DNA from: Muribaculaceae bacterium
Lineage (GTDB): Bacteria; Bacteroidota; Bacteroidia; Bacteroidales; Muribaculaceae
Assembly (NCBI GenBank): GCA_017443765.1
Contig: JAFSYB010000110.1
Span: forward strand, 1 to 44,559
DNA length: 44,559 bases
Reading direction: 5' to 3'
Shown here: positions 28,396 to 36,160 of the stretch, piece after piece
Layout of the letters: each line of letters begins with the position of its first letter
Position numbering within the stretch: the first letter of the stretch is position 1
Made by a program: the position numbers and the translations under genes
The notes under the pieces: generated by a model
Databases searched by the model: none
Seen by the model: only the letters and a program-made list of their open reading frames with translations
What the model was told of the DNA's origin: nothing

Positions 28396-30456
28396 TTATG
28401 CGTTATCCGCCACATTCGTTCTCATGGCGTTTAGCACGGCGAGGACGGTGACGCCCACATCGGCAAAGACGGCCATCCACATCGTGGCCAGTCCGGTGGC
28501 GGCAAGCAGGAGCACGGCGAGCTTGATGCCGATGGACAGTGCCACGTTTTGGCGCGCGATGCACAGCGTGCGGCGTGCCAGGCGCACGGCGGTGGCGATT
28601 TTCGCGGGGTCATCGTCCATGAGCACCACGTCGGCGGCCTCGATGGCGGCCTCGCTGCCCAGGCCACCCATGGCAATGCCCACGTCGGCGCGGGTGAGCA
28701 CGGGGGCGTCGTTGATGCCGTCGCCCACCATGGCCAGCGTGCCGTGGCCGGCGCACTCGGCGAGCAGCCGCTCCACGTGGCTCACCTTGTCGGCCGGGAA
28801 CAGGCCGGCGTAGTATTCTTTCAGATTCAACTCACTGGCCACGCGCGCGGCCACGTCGGGGTGGTCGCCGGTAAGCATCACCGTGCGCCGCACACCCAGG
28901 GCGTGCAGCAGCCCGATGGCGCGGGCACTGCCAGGTTTCACCTGGTCGGTGATGGCGATGTGGCCGGCGTAGGCACCGTTGATGGCCACGTGAATCACCG
29001 TGTCGCCCGGGTGGCACTGGCCGCAGGCCGTGACCACGGCACCGGCGGCCTGCATCATGCTCGCATTGCCCACGCTCACCAGCTCTTCGCCCACCCGGGC
29101 ACAGATGCCCTGGCCGGCCACTTCCTTCACATCGCTCACGCGGCAGCCGTCGGTGGCCTCGTCGGGGAACGCGTCGCGCAGGGCTGCCCCGATGGGGTGC
29201 GTGCTGTAATGCTCCACATGGGCGGCCAGGTGCAGCAGCCGCTGGCTGTCGCACGCCTCGGGATGCACGGCACTCACCGCAAACTGCCCGTGGGTGAGCG
29301 TGCCGGTTTTGTCGAACACCACGGTGTCGACCTGGGCCAGCACATCGATGTAGTTCGACCCCTTGATGAGAACACCCCGGCGCGAGGCGGCACCGATGCC
29401 GCCAAAGAACGTGAGCGGGATGCTGATGACCAACGCGCACGGACACGACACCACCAGAAACATCAGCGCACGGTAGAGCCAGGTGGGCAGCTCGGTCTGG
29501 AAATGCCCTGTCAGCAGCGGGGGCAGCAGGGCGATGGCCACGGCGGCCAGTGTGACCACAGGCGTGTAAACTCGTGCGAAGCGCGTGATGAACGCCTCGC
29601 TGCGCGACTTGTGGCTGTCGGCGTGCTCAACCAGCTCTAGGATGCGCGACACAGTGCTCTCGGCCAGCGGCCGCGTGGTGCGCACGCGCAGCACGCCGGT
29701 CAGGTTGACGCAACCCGAGGCCACCTCGTCGCCCGCCGCCACGTCGCGGGGCAGGCTCTCGCCGGTGAGCGCCACCGTGTTCAGTGCCGAAACACCCTCG
29801 GCCACCACGCCGTCGAGCGGCACGCGCTCACCAGGACGCACCACCAGGGTCTCGCCCACCGCAACAGTGTCGGGGGTCACCTGCCGCTCGATGCCGTCGC
29901 GCACCACAGTGGCGGTTTCGGGCCGCAAGTCCACCAAATGGGCAATGCTGGCGCGGCTGCGCCCCTCGGCGTAGCCCTCGAACAGCTCGCCCACCTCGAA
30001 CAGCAGCATCACGGCCACTGCCTCGGCCATTTCGGGCTCGGCACCGGGCAGGAAACCTATGCACAGCGCCCCCACGGTGGCCACGGTCATCAGGAAATGC
30101 TCGTTGAACACGTCGCCGTGCGCCACGCCTTCCACAGCCTCGCCAAGCGTGCCATGCCCCACAAGCAGATACGGAACCAGATAAATGAGCAACAACTGCC
30201 ACACCGGCAGGTGCAGCCAGTGCTCAATAGCCATGGCCGCGGCCAGCAACACCGCCGCCACAATGATGAGGGCTACCTGGCCGCGCCCACCGCCATGCTC
30301 ATGGTGGTGCTCGTGATGGTGCTCGTGCCCGCCGTCGTGTTCGTGTTGCCCATGACCGCTTACGCCGCAGGCGCAGCAATGGAAAGCTGAAAACAGAGAG
30401 CCGAAAGCTGAATGATGCTCGTGGCCGCAGCAGTCGCTGTCGTGATGATGTGCCAT
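28396..30456 (-). CDS. Zn/Cd/Pb-type P1B ATPase with His-rich N-terminus
   Basis: 686 residues from the ATG at 30456. The N-terminal 70 residues lack an HMA (CxxC) domain and instead carry metal-binding His clusters: AHHHDSDCCGHEHH and HEHDGGHEHHHEHHHEHGGG. Then come the P-type core: the actuator TGES, the membrane motif SCPCAL typical of Zn/Cd/Pb pumps, the phosphorylation site DKTGTLTHG, the HP motif in STHPIG, MLTGDHPDVA and GDGINDAPVL. The final membrane segments contain NVALSIGIKLAV and FADVGVTVLA, the Lys and Asp pair of Zn-type pumps. It exports Zn(II)/Cd(II) from the cytosol. Upstream in-frame sequence to 30636 is excluded by a promoter box at 30483-30490. It is followed by the TonB-dependent receptor. 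A 7-bp-periodic tract lies in the N-terminal linker. Confidence 0.95.
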   Translation of the reverse strand: MAHHHDSDCCGHEHHSAFGSLFSAFHCCACGVSGHGQHEHDGGHEHHHEHHHEHGGGRGQVALIIVAAVLLAAAMAIEHWLHLPVWQLLLIYLVPYLLVGHGTLGEAVEGVAHGDVFNEHFLMTVATVGALCIGFLPGAEPEMAEAVAVMLLFEVGELFEGYAEGRSRASIAHLVDLRPETATVVRDGIERQVTPDTVAVGETLVVRPGERVPLDGVVAEGVSALNTVALTGESLPRDVAAGDEVASGCVNLTGVLRVRTTRPLAESTVSRILELVEHADSHKSRSEAFITRFARVYTPVVTLAAVAIALLPPLLTGHFQTELPTWLYRALMFLVVSCPCALVISIPLTFFGGIGAASRRGVLIKGSNYIDVLAQVDTVVFDKTGTLTHGQFAVSAVHPEACDSQRLLHLAAHVEHYSTHPIGAALRDAFPDEATDGCRVSDVKEVAGQGICARVGEELVSVGNASMMQAAGAVVTACGQCHPGDTVIHVAINGAYAGHIAITDQVKPGSARAIGLLHALGVRRTVMLTGDHPDVAARVASELNLKEYYAGLFPADKVSHVERLLAECAGHGTLAMVGDGINDAPVLTRADVGIAMGGLGSEAAIEAADVVLMDDDPAKIATAVRLARRTLCIARQNVALSIGIKLAVLLLAATGLATMWMAVFADVGVTVLAVLNAMRTNVADNA
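30381..30415. repeat. 7-bp-periodic tract in the P1B ATPase N-terminal linker
   Basis: Plus-strand units GGAAAGC, TGAAAAC, AGAGAGC, CGAAAGC, TGAATGA. On the protein it lies between the two His clusters (HSAFGSLFSAFHC), a non-conserved region. Confidence 0.7.
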
Positions 30457-30482
30457 AGTCGTTGGAGTTTTGCTTTTGGCTG

Positions 30483-30490
30483 CAAAAGTA
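30483..30490 (-). promoter_or_regulatory. -7 promoter element of the P1B ATPase gene (TACTTTTG)
   Basis: TACTTTTG on the minus strand, 26 bp before the ATG at 30456. Confidence 0.65.
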
Positions 30491-30579
30491 GACAATAAAA
30501 ACGTCACACTCGCCACCCATGCCCTGCGAATGTCGGATCTTTGCAACCCAGTCGCAAAATGGATTTTTCTCCGCCATAA

Positions 30580-30611
30580 TTTGGTTATGAGCGGCGAAAG
30601 CTCTACCTTTG
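30580..30611 (+). promoter_or_regulatory. Promoter of the secreted-protein gene at 30645
   Basis: TTTG (30580-30583), 20-bp spacer, TACCTTTG (30604-30611); divergent to the ATPase promoter. Confidence 0.8.
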
Positions 30612-30644
30612 CGTTTTCAAACATACCCTTAACCAAAAACTGCT

Positions 30645-31268
30645 ATGAAACGTTCACTGCTTTCGTTACTGATGATTGTGTGTTGCGCCGTGGTGTCGTG
30701 GGCCGATTCGCCACTCACCTCGACCGATTTCCATGAGGCCTACGCCGAGCACCCGATGGTGGTGATGGCGGGCGACTTCGTCACCGGAGCCATTTTCAGC
30801 GAGGGCGACCTGCCCGAACCAATGGTCAAGTTCCTCACCGACAATAAAAGCCCCATCGATATCCGGCTGGCTGTGGTGAACAAGATGGGTTGGGACGCCG
30901 CCTGGGCCATGCAGCTCGTGCAGCAGACCGTGATGGGCAAGTGCAAGGCCAAGGACGAGACGCAGCTGGCCAAGAAAGCCGATGCCGCCTCGCTCATCCT
31001 CTATGCCTACGCCAAGGCTATGGGCGACTATTTCAATGTGAACGATGCCCGCGAACTCGCCCACGAGGCCGTGCGAAAAAACAACGGCAAGAGTTTCACC
31101 ATCGACCTCATTGCCTCGCTCATCGATGCCCAATGGTGCTCCGACAACGACATCTACCACATGTACACGGTGGTAAATGATGTCATCAACGAGTACGGCG
31201 ACCATCAGGACATGCGCACCGAGGCCGTGAACATTATCATGGACTACATGGGGCTCTACACCGAGTGA
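30645..31268 (+). CDS. Secreted helical protein of unknown function
   Basis: 207 residues. Signal peptide about 1-20 (SLLSLLMIVCCAVVSWA, cleavage likely before DSPL). The mature part is mostly helical, with ALILYAYAKAMGDYF-like and ARELAHEAVRKNNGKSFTID segments and two isolated Trp-rich spots (GWDAAWAMQLV). No enzymatic motif or lipobox in the right place is apparent. It is a single gene behind a good promoter, divergent from the metal ATPase, which does not by itself imply a metal role. Its last 13 bp overlap the 3' end of the convergent GT87-like gene, so the C-terminus MDYMGLYTE is encoded on both strands' coding sequence. I do not recognise the family. Confidence 0.75.
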   Translation: MKRSLLSLLMIVCCAVVSWADSPLTSTDFHEAYAEHPMVVMAGDFVTGAIFSEGDLPEPMVKFLTDNKSPIDIRLAVVNKMGWDAAWAMQLVQQTVMGKCKAKDETQLAKKADAASLILYAYAKAMGDYFNVNDARELAHEAVRKNNGKSFTIDLIASLIDAQWCSDNDIYHMYTVVNDVINEYGDHQDMRTEAVNIIMDYMGLYTE

Positions 31269-32428
31269 CCGGCAGCGTTGTGCGGCTGCGCCATGCTCCA
31301 GAGCATTTGGCACCACACGATGGCGTAGACATAGACATCGAGCATGAGCGTGCCGTTGACGAAGTTGTGCACGGGCGTGGGCACCAGCACATCGACTGGC
31401 ACGCAGCCGAACAGCACCACCATTGCCCATAGCAGCACGCGGTCGACAACCGTGTGCCGCTTGCGCAGCCAGTACCACAGCATGTAGCCTGCCAGGGCAA
31501 TGAGGTAGGTGTGCGTTTCCGACGAATCGCCCAGCACGATAATCCACCCCATGAGCACGCCCAGCGTGGTGGCGCGGAAATCGAACTCGCCCCAGCGGCG
31601 CCAGCGCACGAAGAACACCGCCACCACCCCGCCAATGGTGAGCAGCTGCACGATGCGGTAATGGTCGAGCACCAGCCGCAGCGGCCACGCATAGAGCAGC
31701 GACACGTATGTGGCGCTGCTTTGGTGCTGCGAGAGCATCGCCCACCAGTTCATGTAGCACGGCACCAGGCCGTCGAACCCCACCTTGAGGGCCGGCAGCA
31801 GCAACAGCGCCACTCCCGCCACAGCGGCGGCGCACAGGTTGCGGAACACTTTCGGATAGCAGAACAGCAACAGCAGCTCCACGATGCCATACACCTTGGT
31901 AGTGGCCGACAGCATAATCAGCAGCACCGCCCACAGGCCGTGGCCGCGCTCCAGCAGGCTGTAGGCAAACAGGAAGATATAGGCCACCACCACGTTGAAC
32001 TGGAACGAGAACACGCTCTGCTCGAGCACAAGCAGCAGGAACAAATAGATGTACACTTTGTAGGCGTCGTAGCGCCGCGGCAGCGTGAACACCGCCAGGG
32101 TGAACAGCGCGAAGTTGCCGATGTTCCACACTATCGGCCCCAGCCAGCGGGGCAGGGCGGCAATGGGCCAGTAGAGCACCGAGAACACCGGCGTGTAGAG
32201 GAAATAGCGTCCGTGGGCATCCACAAACTGCTGCGTGTAGGGGTTGATGCCATTCCAAAAGTCAACCGTGGAGTCGGTATACACCAGGTAGTTGGCATAG
32301 CGCAGCCGCACCATCTCGGCCACCGTGGCCGCAATGGCGATGACCAGCCCCAGCAGCACGACCCACAACGCTCGCGACCGCACACATTTCTTTAGCTCGC
32401 AATTCTCGGTTTTCAGTTCACGGTTCAT
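31256..32428 (-). CDS. GT87/DUF2029-like polytopic glycosyltransferase
   Basis: 390 residues with about ten hydrophobic segments, e.g. ALWVVLLGLVIAIAATVA, VYIYLFLLLVLEQSVF and VLLWAMVVLFGCVPVDVLV. The first periplasmic loop carries STVDFWNGINPYTQQF, like the acidic (D/E-containing) loop of GT-C enzymes that use polyprenyl-phosphate sugars, and QFNVVVAYIFLFAYSLLERG fits the DUF2029 family (mannosyl- and arabinofuranosyltransferases). It probably transfers a sugar from a lipid carrier on the periplasmic face. It follows the GT2 gene by 36 bp and the deacetylase before it, all on the minus strand. The ATG at 32428 lies inside a 7-bp-periodic tract, which supplies the first dozen residues (MNRELKTENCEL). 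Its 3' end overlaps the convergent gene by 13 bp. Confidence 0.82.
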   Translation of the reverse strand: MNRELKTENCELKKCVRSRALWVVLLGLVIAIAATVAEMVRLRYANYLVYTDSTVDFWNGINPYTQQFVDAHGRYFLYTPVFSVLYWPIAALPRWLGPIVWNIGNFALFTLAVFTLPRRYDAYKVYIYLFLLLVLEQSVFSFQFNVVVAYIFLFAYSLLERGHGLWAVLLIMLSATTKVYGIVELLLLFCYPKVFRNLCAAAVAGVALLLLPALKVGFDGLVPCYMNWWAMLSQHQSSATYVSLLYAWPLRLVLDHYRIVQLLTIGGVVAVFFVRWRRWGEFDFRATTLGVLMGWIIVLGDSSETHTYLIALAGYMLWYWLRKRHTVVDRVLLWAMVVLFGCVPVDVLVPTPVHNFVNGTLMLDVYVYAIVWCQMLWSMAQPHNAAGHSV

Positions 32429-32429
32429 A
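32395..32429. repeat. 7-bp-periodic tract at the GT87-like gene start
   Basis: Plus-strand units GCTCGCA, ATTCTCG, GTTTTCA, GTTCACG, GTTCATA. The start codon of the minus-strand gene (32426-32428) is in the last unit. Confidence 0.75.
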
Positions 32430-32464
32430 GTTGCTGCATCTCGTGGTTCTTGAAGCCCATACCA

Positions 32465-33424
32465 TTAGGATGGGTTTTGTGAGGCCGGGCTTGCGCCCCG
32501 CTTCCCATTGTAGGAGTTGACGAAATAGCCAGGCCGTTGCTTGACCTCGTTGAAAATGCGGCCCAGGTACTCGCCCAGAATGCCCAGGCTCAGCAGCTGC
32601 ACGCCGCCCAGGAACAGCATGGTAACCATGATGGTGGGATATCCCGCCACGGGCTCGCCCCACACATTGGTGACCACGATGATGTACACCAGGTAAATAA
32701 ACGCCACCGCCGAGACCAGCAATCCCAATATCGAGGCCAGGCGCAGCGGCGCGGTGGTGTAGGAGGTGATGCCGTTCAGTGCCAGGTTGAGCAGCGACAT
32801 GAATCCCCACTTGGAGGTGCCGGCCCGGCGCTCCTGCTGACTGTAGGTGATGCCCTTCTTGTGGAAGCCTATCCAGGAGTACATCCCCTTGGTGTTGCGC
32901 TCCACCTCACGCATTTGCCGCAGGGCATCCACGCATGTGCGGTCGAGCAGACGGAAGTCGCCCGTGTCCTTTTGCACGGGCACCCGCGACAGCGAGGCCA
33001 GCAGCCGGTAGTACCACTGCGAGCTCTTGCGCTTGAACCACGTCTCGCGGCTCTGCGCCCGCTGGGCGTACACGTCGTCGAAGCCCTCCTCCCACCAGCG
33101 CAGCATCTCGGGAATCACACTCACCGGGTGCTGCATATCGGCATCCATAATAATCACGGCATCGCCGGTGGCATAGTCCAGCCCGGCCATCATGGCGATT
33201 TCCTTGCCGTAGTTGCGGCTCAGGTCCACATAATTGTAATGCGCGTCGGCTTGGTGCAGCCGCATCATCTCGCGCAGTGTGCCGTCGCTGCTGCCGTCGT
33301 TCACCAGCAGGAATTCCCACTCGTAGGCCGGGTTCTCGTCAAGCACCTGGCGCATGCACCGCTCCAAAATGGGGAACGAGGCCTCCTCGTTATAGGCCGG
33401 GAGCAATATGGTCACTTTTTTCAT
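32465..33424 (-). CDS. GtrB/ArnC-like polyprenyl-phosphate glycosyltransferase (GT2)
   Basis: 319 residues from the ATG at 33424. The GT2 domain (1-230) has ILLPAYNEEASFPIL, LLVNDGSSDGTLREM, IIMDADMQHPVSVIP (metal-binding DAD) and the acceptor loop QERRAGTSKWGF. Two long hydrophobic segments follow (ASILGLLVSAVAFIYLVYII and MLFLGGVQLLSLGILGEYLG) and the short tail RPGYFVNS, exactly the GtrB/ArnC/YkoT architecture. Such enzymes load a sugar from a UDP donor onto undecaprenyl phosphate. Its start overlaps the stop of the deacetylase by four bases (ATGA), so translation is coupled. The GT87-like enzyme follows. Together they fit a load-deacetylate-transfer scheme for an envelope sugar. Confidence 0.92.
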   Translation of the reverse strand: MKKVTILLPAYNEEASFPILERCMRQVLDENPAYEWEFLLVNDGSSDGTLREMMRLHQADAHYNYVDLSRNYGKEIAMMAGLDYATGDAVIIMDADMQHPVSVIPEMLRWWEEGFDDVYAQRAQSRETWFKRKSSQWYYRLLASLSRVPVQKDTGDFRLLDRTCVDALRQMREVERNTKGMYSWIGFHKKGITYSQQERRAGTSKWGFMSLLNLALNGITSYTTAPLRLASILGLLVSAVAFIYLVYIIVVTNVWGEPVAGYPTIMVTMLFLGGVQLLSLGILGEYLGRIFNEVKQRPGYFVNSYNGKRGASPASQNPS

Positions 33425-34209
33425 TGGCAAGAAACAAAATCGTTATAGGTGACGAACTCGGCTCCGTGCGCCTTGAAGTCCGCGATGAGCCGTCGCAAAC
33501 GCTGCGCCATGCCGTGGCCGCTGTTGCGCCTGATGATCCAAGGGGTGCGCCACTCGCGGTGCTCGCCCAGGGCCACAAACTCCCACGGGTGGAAATAGAT
33601 GGCAAAGTGGCCGTCGTGCCGCAGGGTGCGCAGGCACAGCCGCCGGTAGAGCCACTGCGGGTAGTTGTGGCACGCCAGCCAAAACAGCGGCAGGCGCAGC
33701 CACGGCGTGACCGACACGGGAATTTGCGGCAGGCCACCCTCGACGAACGGCACGCGAGGCACGTTCAGGTGCATATATCGCCCGGGAATGAACGTGGGGT
33801 GCACCGACGAGTTGTAGCGGTAGCCCGCGCGAGCCAGCTCGCCGTTGTCGATGGCCATCATGCGCGGCTGGCGGTAGCCCGTCACCGGTTGGCCGGTCAG
33901 CCGTTCCAGCTCGGTGCGCGACTGCGCCGCGTCGCCCGCCCGCTGTTCCCAGTGGTCCACGCCGTGGCTGGCCACCTCGTGCCCGCCGGCCACAATGCGC
34001 TCCATCACCGCCGGGGCTGCACAGGCAAAACGCACCGTGCAGAAGAACGTGGCACGCACGCCCTGCTGCTCAAGCATGTCGAGAATCACCTCGCTCCCCG
34101 CAGCCGACACGCGCACCGACTCCTCGAACGAGATGTCAACGCCTTGCTCGCGAGGCAGGTCAAACTCCTCGGTGTCGAAACTCAGCAATATCTTCTTGGA
34201 TTTAGCCAT
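33421..34209 (-). CDS. Polysaccharide deacetylase (NodB-like, ArnD/NaxD-type context)
   Basis: 262 residues, soluble, without signal peptide. NodB motifs are complete: LLSFDTEEF (catalytic Asp and metal site), SHGVDHW (two metal-binding His), GYRQPRMM (motif 3) and the C-terminal IYFHPWEF. The N-terminus is that of cytosolic members that act on sugar nucleotides or lipid-linked sugars rather than of secreted chitin deacetylases. Its position before a GtrB/ArnC-like GT2 and a membrane glycosyltransferase recalls arnC-arnD-arnT and the Francisella flmF2-naxD-flmK set, in which the deacetylase acts on an undecaprenyl-phosphate sugar. The substrate is not known. ATGA overlap with the GT2 gene. 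A short protein-like open frame ends across its start codon (34202-34300). Confidence 0.88.
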   Translation of the reverse strand: MAKSKKILLSFDTEEFDLPREQGVDISFEESVRVSAAGSEVILDMLEQQGVRATFFCTVRFACAAPAVMERIVAGGHEVASHGVDHWEQRAGDAAQSRTELERLTGQPVTGYRQPRMMAIDNGELARAGYRYNSSVHPTFIPGRYMHLNVPRVPFVEGGLPQIPVSVTPWLRLPLFWLACHNYPQWLYRRLCLRTLRHDGHFAIYFHPWEFVALGEHREWRTPWIIRRNSGHGMAQRLRRLIADFKAHGAEFVTYNDFVSCQ

Positions 34210-34296
34210 TATTTGTTATCACTTGTGACAGCTGTTCCTTGTTCAGCTCAAATCCTCGTGGATTAAAACCGGAGTGGATTAGTTCTTCGTGTGCGG

Positions 34297-35199
34297 TCAG
34301 CGTCGGCGCGAGGCGCGGAAGAGGATGTCGCGCTCGCTGTCGGTGAGTGAGGCGTAGCCCGAGCGGCTGATTTTCTCCAGCACGCGGTCCAGGTCGGCCT
34401 CGGTGGGTTCGTTGGTTGCCGTGTGCCTTGCGGTGCGGTTGCCCGGCCTCCACGCCGTGCCGCCCACTGGCGCGCCCACCGACGGCCTGCCCGGACGGCC
34501 TTCGCGACGCAGCAACCCCGCCAGCCAGTCGATTGAGCGGTTGAGCCATGCCGTGATGTCGCGGCCACGGCGAATCGCCAGTGCGAACCACAGCCCCACC
34601 AGGGCACCGCCAATGTGCGCGATGTTGCCGCCCGTGTTGCTCGCCCCGATGCCCAGCACCGACAGCAGCACGCACACCACAGCCACCCACTTTAGCGCCA
34701 CCTGCCCCAGGAAGAGCAGTCCGATGCGGTAGTCGGGGGTATAGACCGCCAAGGCCACCACGATAGCCAGCACCGAGGCCGAGGCCCCAAGCAAGTAAGA
34801 GTTCTCGTTGGCCAGCGGCGGCAGCAGCGTGTAGGCCGCCACATAGAGCAACGCCCCGCCAATGCCGCCCAGCACATACAGGCCCGCCAGATGCTTGGGC
34901 GTGAAAAACTCCAAAAAGATGCGCCCCATCCAGTAGAGCCACAGCATATTGAACAAGATGTGCAGCACGTCGTAGTGCGCAAAGCAGTAGGTGAGCAGTG
35001 TCCATGGGCGCGTGAGCAGCACCTGCCAGCGCGAGGGCACCTCCACCCACAGCAGTGCCTGCGGTGCCTGGCTGCCCATCAGCCACGCCACCAAGGCCAC
35101 GGCGTGCAGCAGCAGGAACATCCCCACATTAATATAAATAATACGCAGCAGGATGCCGCCCTGGCGGTAGTGCCGCCGAATGTCGTCAAGAATACCCAT
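34297..35199 (-). CDS. Rhomboid-family intramembrane serine protease (second of a pair)
   Basis: 300 residues from the ATG at 35199. Rhomboid core about residues 20-205 with at least six hydrophobic segments: LRIIYINVGMFLLLHAVALV, the HILFNMLWLYWMGR helix, LAGLYVLGGIGGALLYVAAY, then the catalytic Ser in YLLGASASVLAIVVAL and the catalytic His in NIAHIGGALVGLW. The C-terminal 95 residues are soluble, basic and Gly/Arg-rich, ending TDSERDILFRASRRR. It cleaves membrane proteins within the bilayer; substrates are unknown. Its start overlaps the end of the upstream rhomboid gene by 14 bp, so both are co-translated. The tail may interact with a partner in the cytosol. An in-frame upstream start at 35220 would extend the overlap and is less likely. 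Confidence 0.9.
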   Translation of the reverse strand: MGILDDIRRHYRQGGILLRIIYINVGMFLLLHAVALVAWLMGSQAPQALLWVEVPSRWQVLLTRPWTLLTYCFAHYDVLHILFNMLWLYWMGRIFLEFFTPKHLAGLYVLGGIGGALLYVAAYTLLPPLANENSYLLGASASVLAIVVALAVYTPDYRIGLLFLGQVALKWVAVVCVLLSVLGIGASNTGGNIAHIGGALVGLWFALAIRRGRDITAWLNRSIDWLAGLLRREGRPGRPSVGAPVGGTAWRPGNRTARHTATNEPTEADLDRVLEKISRSGYASLTDSERDILFRASRRR

Positions 35200-35941
35200 T
35201 TCCGCCTCCCCGCACACCACGGTGCTTCCAATACAAAAGAATCACAATGCCAGCCAGCATACCGCCCAGGTGCGCAAAGTGCGCCACACCCGTCATCACG
35301 CCGTGAAGGCCAAAGTACAGCTCCAGCAGGCCATAGCCCAGCACCATCCATTTCGCCTTGATGGGGAACGGAAACGGAATGATGTACATCTTCATGTTCG
35401 GGAAAAGCATGCCGAAAGCCAGCAGGATGCCGAACACCGCCCCCGACGCGCCAATGGTGACCAGGGCGTTCTGGAATCCCTCCACCACTCCGGGCGCCAC
35501 GTTGCCCACGTTGATTGCAGCCACAATCTCGGCCGGCGTGGCTTGCATGGCCTTGGCCAGATACCGCACCATGCTGTCGTGCCAGGTGAACATCCACACC
35601 GCCTCCTGCACCAGCGCGGCACCCAGGCCGCAGCTCACATAGTAGAACAGGTAGCGCTTGGCACCCAGCACACGCTCGAGCGTGGTGCCGAACATCCACA
35701 GCGAGAACATATTGAAAAACACGTGGGTGAAACTCGATGGGTCGTGCAGGAACATATAGGTGAACAGCTGCGCCGGGTTGAATCCCGATGCCTGCCAAAA
35801 ATGCAGGCCCAGCGTGTCCACCATGTCGAATTTCCCCGTTTTTGCCAGCACCACGGTCGCCAGCCACATCAGCAGGTTGATAATTAGCAGATGCCGGGTC
35901 ACCGGCGGAATAGAGTCGATAAACGAGCCTCGATTATTCAT
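35186..35941 (-). CDS. Rhomboid-family intramembrane serine protease (first of a pair)
   Basis: 251 residues, about six hydrophobic segments. The family features are VTRHLLIINLLMWLATVVLA (TM1), the L1-loop and HVFFNMFSLWMFGTTLE helix, the catalytic Ser in TIGASGAVFGILLAFGML and the catalytic His in AHFAHLGGMLAGIV. There is an insertion of about 40 residues with AKAMQATPAEIVAAINVGN between TM3 and TM4, which is common in the Bacteroidota paralogue. It is the first gene of a two-gene unit with the second rhomboid and has a TACTTTTG box about 50 bp upstream. It is divergent from the HU gene. Substrates are unknown. Confidence 0.92.
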   Translation of the reverse strand: MNNRGSFIDSIPPVTRHLLIINLLMWLATVVLAKTGKFDMVDTLGLHFWQASGFNPAQLFTYMFLHDPSSFTHVFFNMFSLWMFGTTLERVLGAKRYLFYYVSCGLGAALVQEAVWMFTWHDSMVRYLAKAMQATPAEIVAAINVGNVAPGVVEGFQNALVTIGASGAVFGILLAFGMLFPNMKMYIIPFPFPIKAKWMVLGYGLLELYFGLHGVMTGVAHFAHLGGMLAGIVILLYWKHRGVRGGGNGYS

Positions 35942-35989
35942 AATTGTATCGTTTTCGGTTCAAAAACTTATGCTTCCCATTTCAGCCGA

Positions 35990-35997
35990 CAAAAGTA
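35990..35997 (-). promoter_or_regulatory. -7 promoter element of the rhomboid pair (TACTTTTG)
   Basis: TACTTTTG on the minus strand, 48 bp before the ATG at 35941. Confidence 0.6.
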
Positions 35998-36078
35998 CGC
36001 AAAAACTCGCAAAATGCCGCCCTAATCGCCAGTTAAGATAGTTTTTTTAGCGAAAAACGCTTTTTTTTGGAAAATATT

Positions 36079-36109
36079 TTTGGAGTGACGCTTTTTTTGC
36101 CTATATTTG
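36079..36109 (+). promoter_or_regulatory. Promoter of the HU gene
   Basis: TTTG (36079-36082), 19-bp spacer, TATATTTG (36102-36109). The leader of about 45 nt is very A-rich, as is usual for highly expressed Bacteroidota genes. Confidence 0.8.
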
Positions 36110-36160
36110 CCCCAACAAAAAATTTGAACCACATTTTAATCATTTCAAAACTCAAGAATT

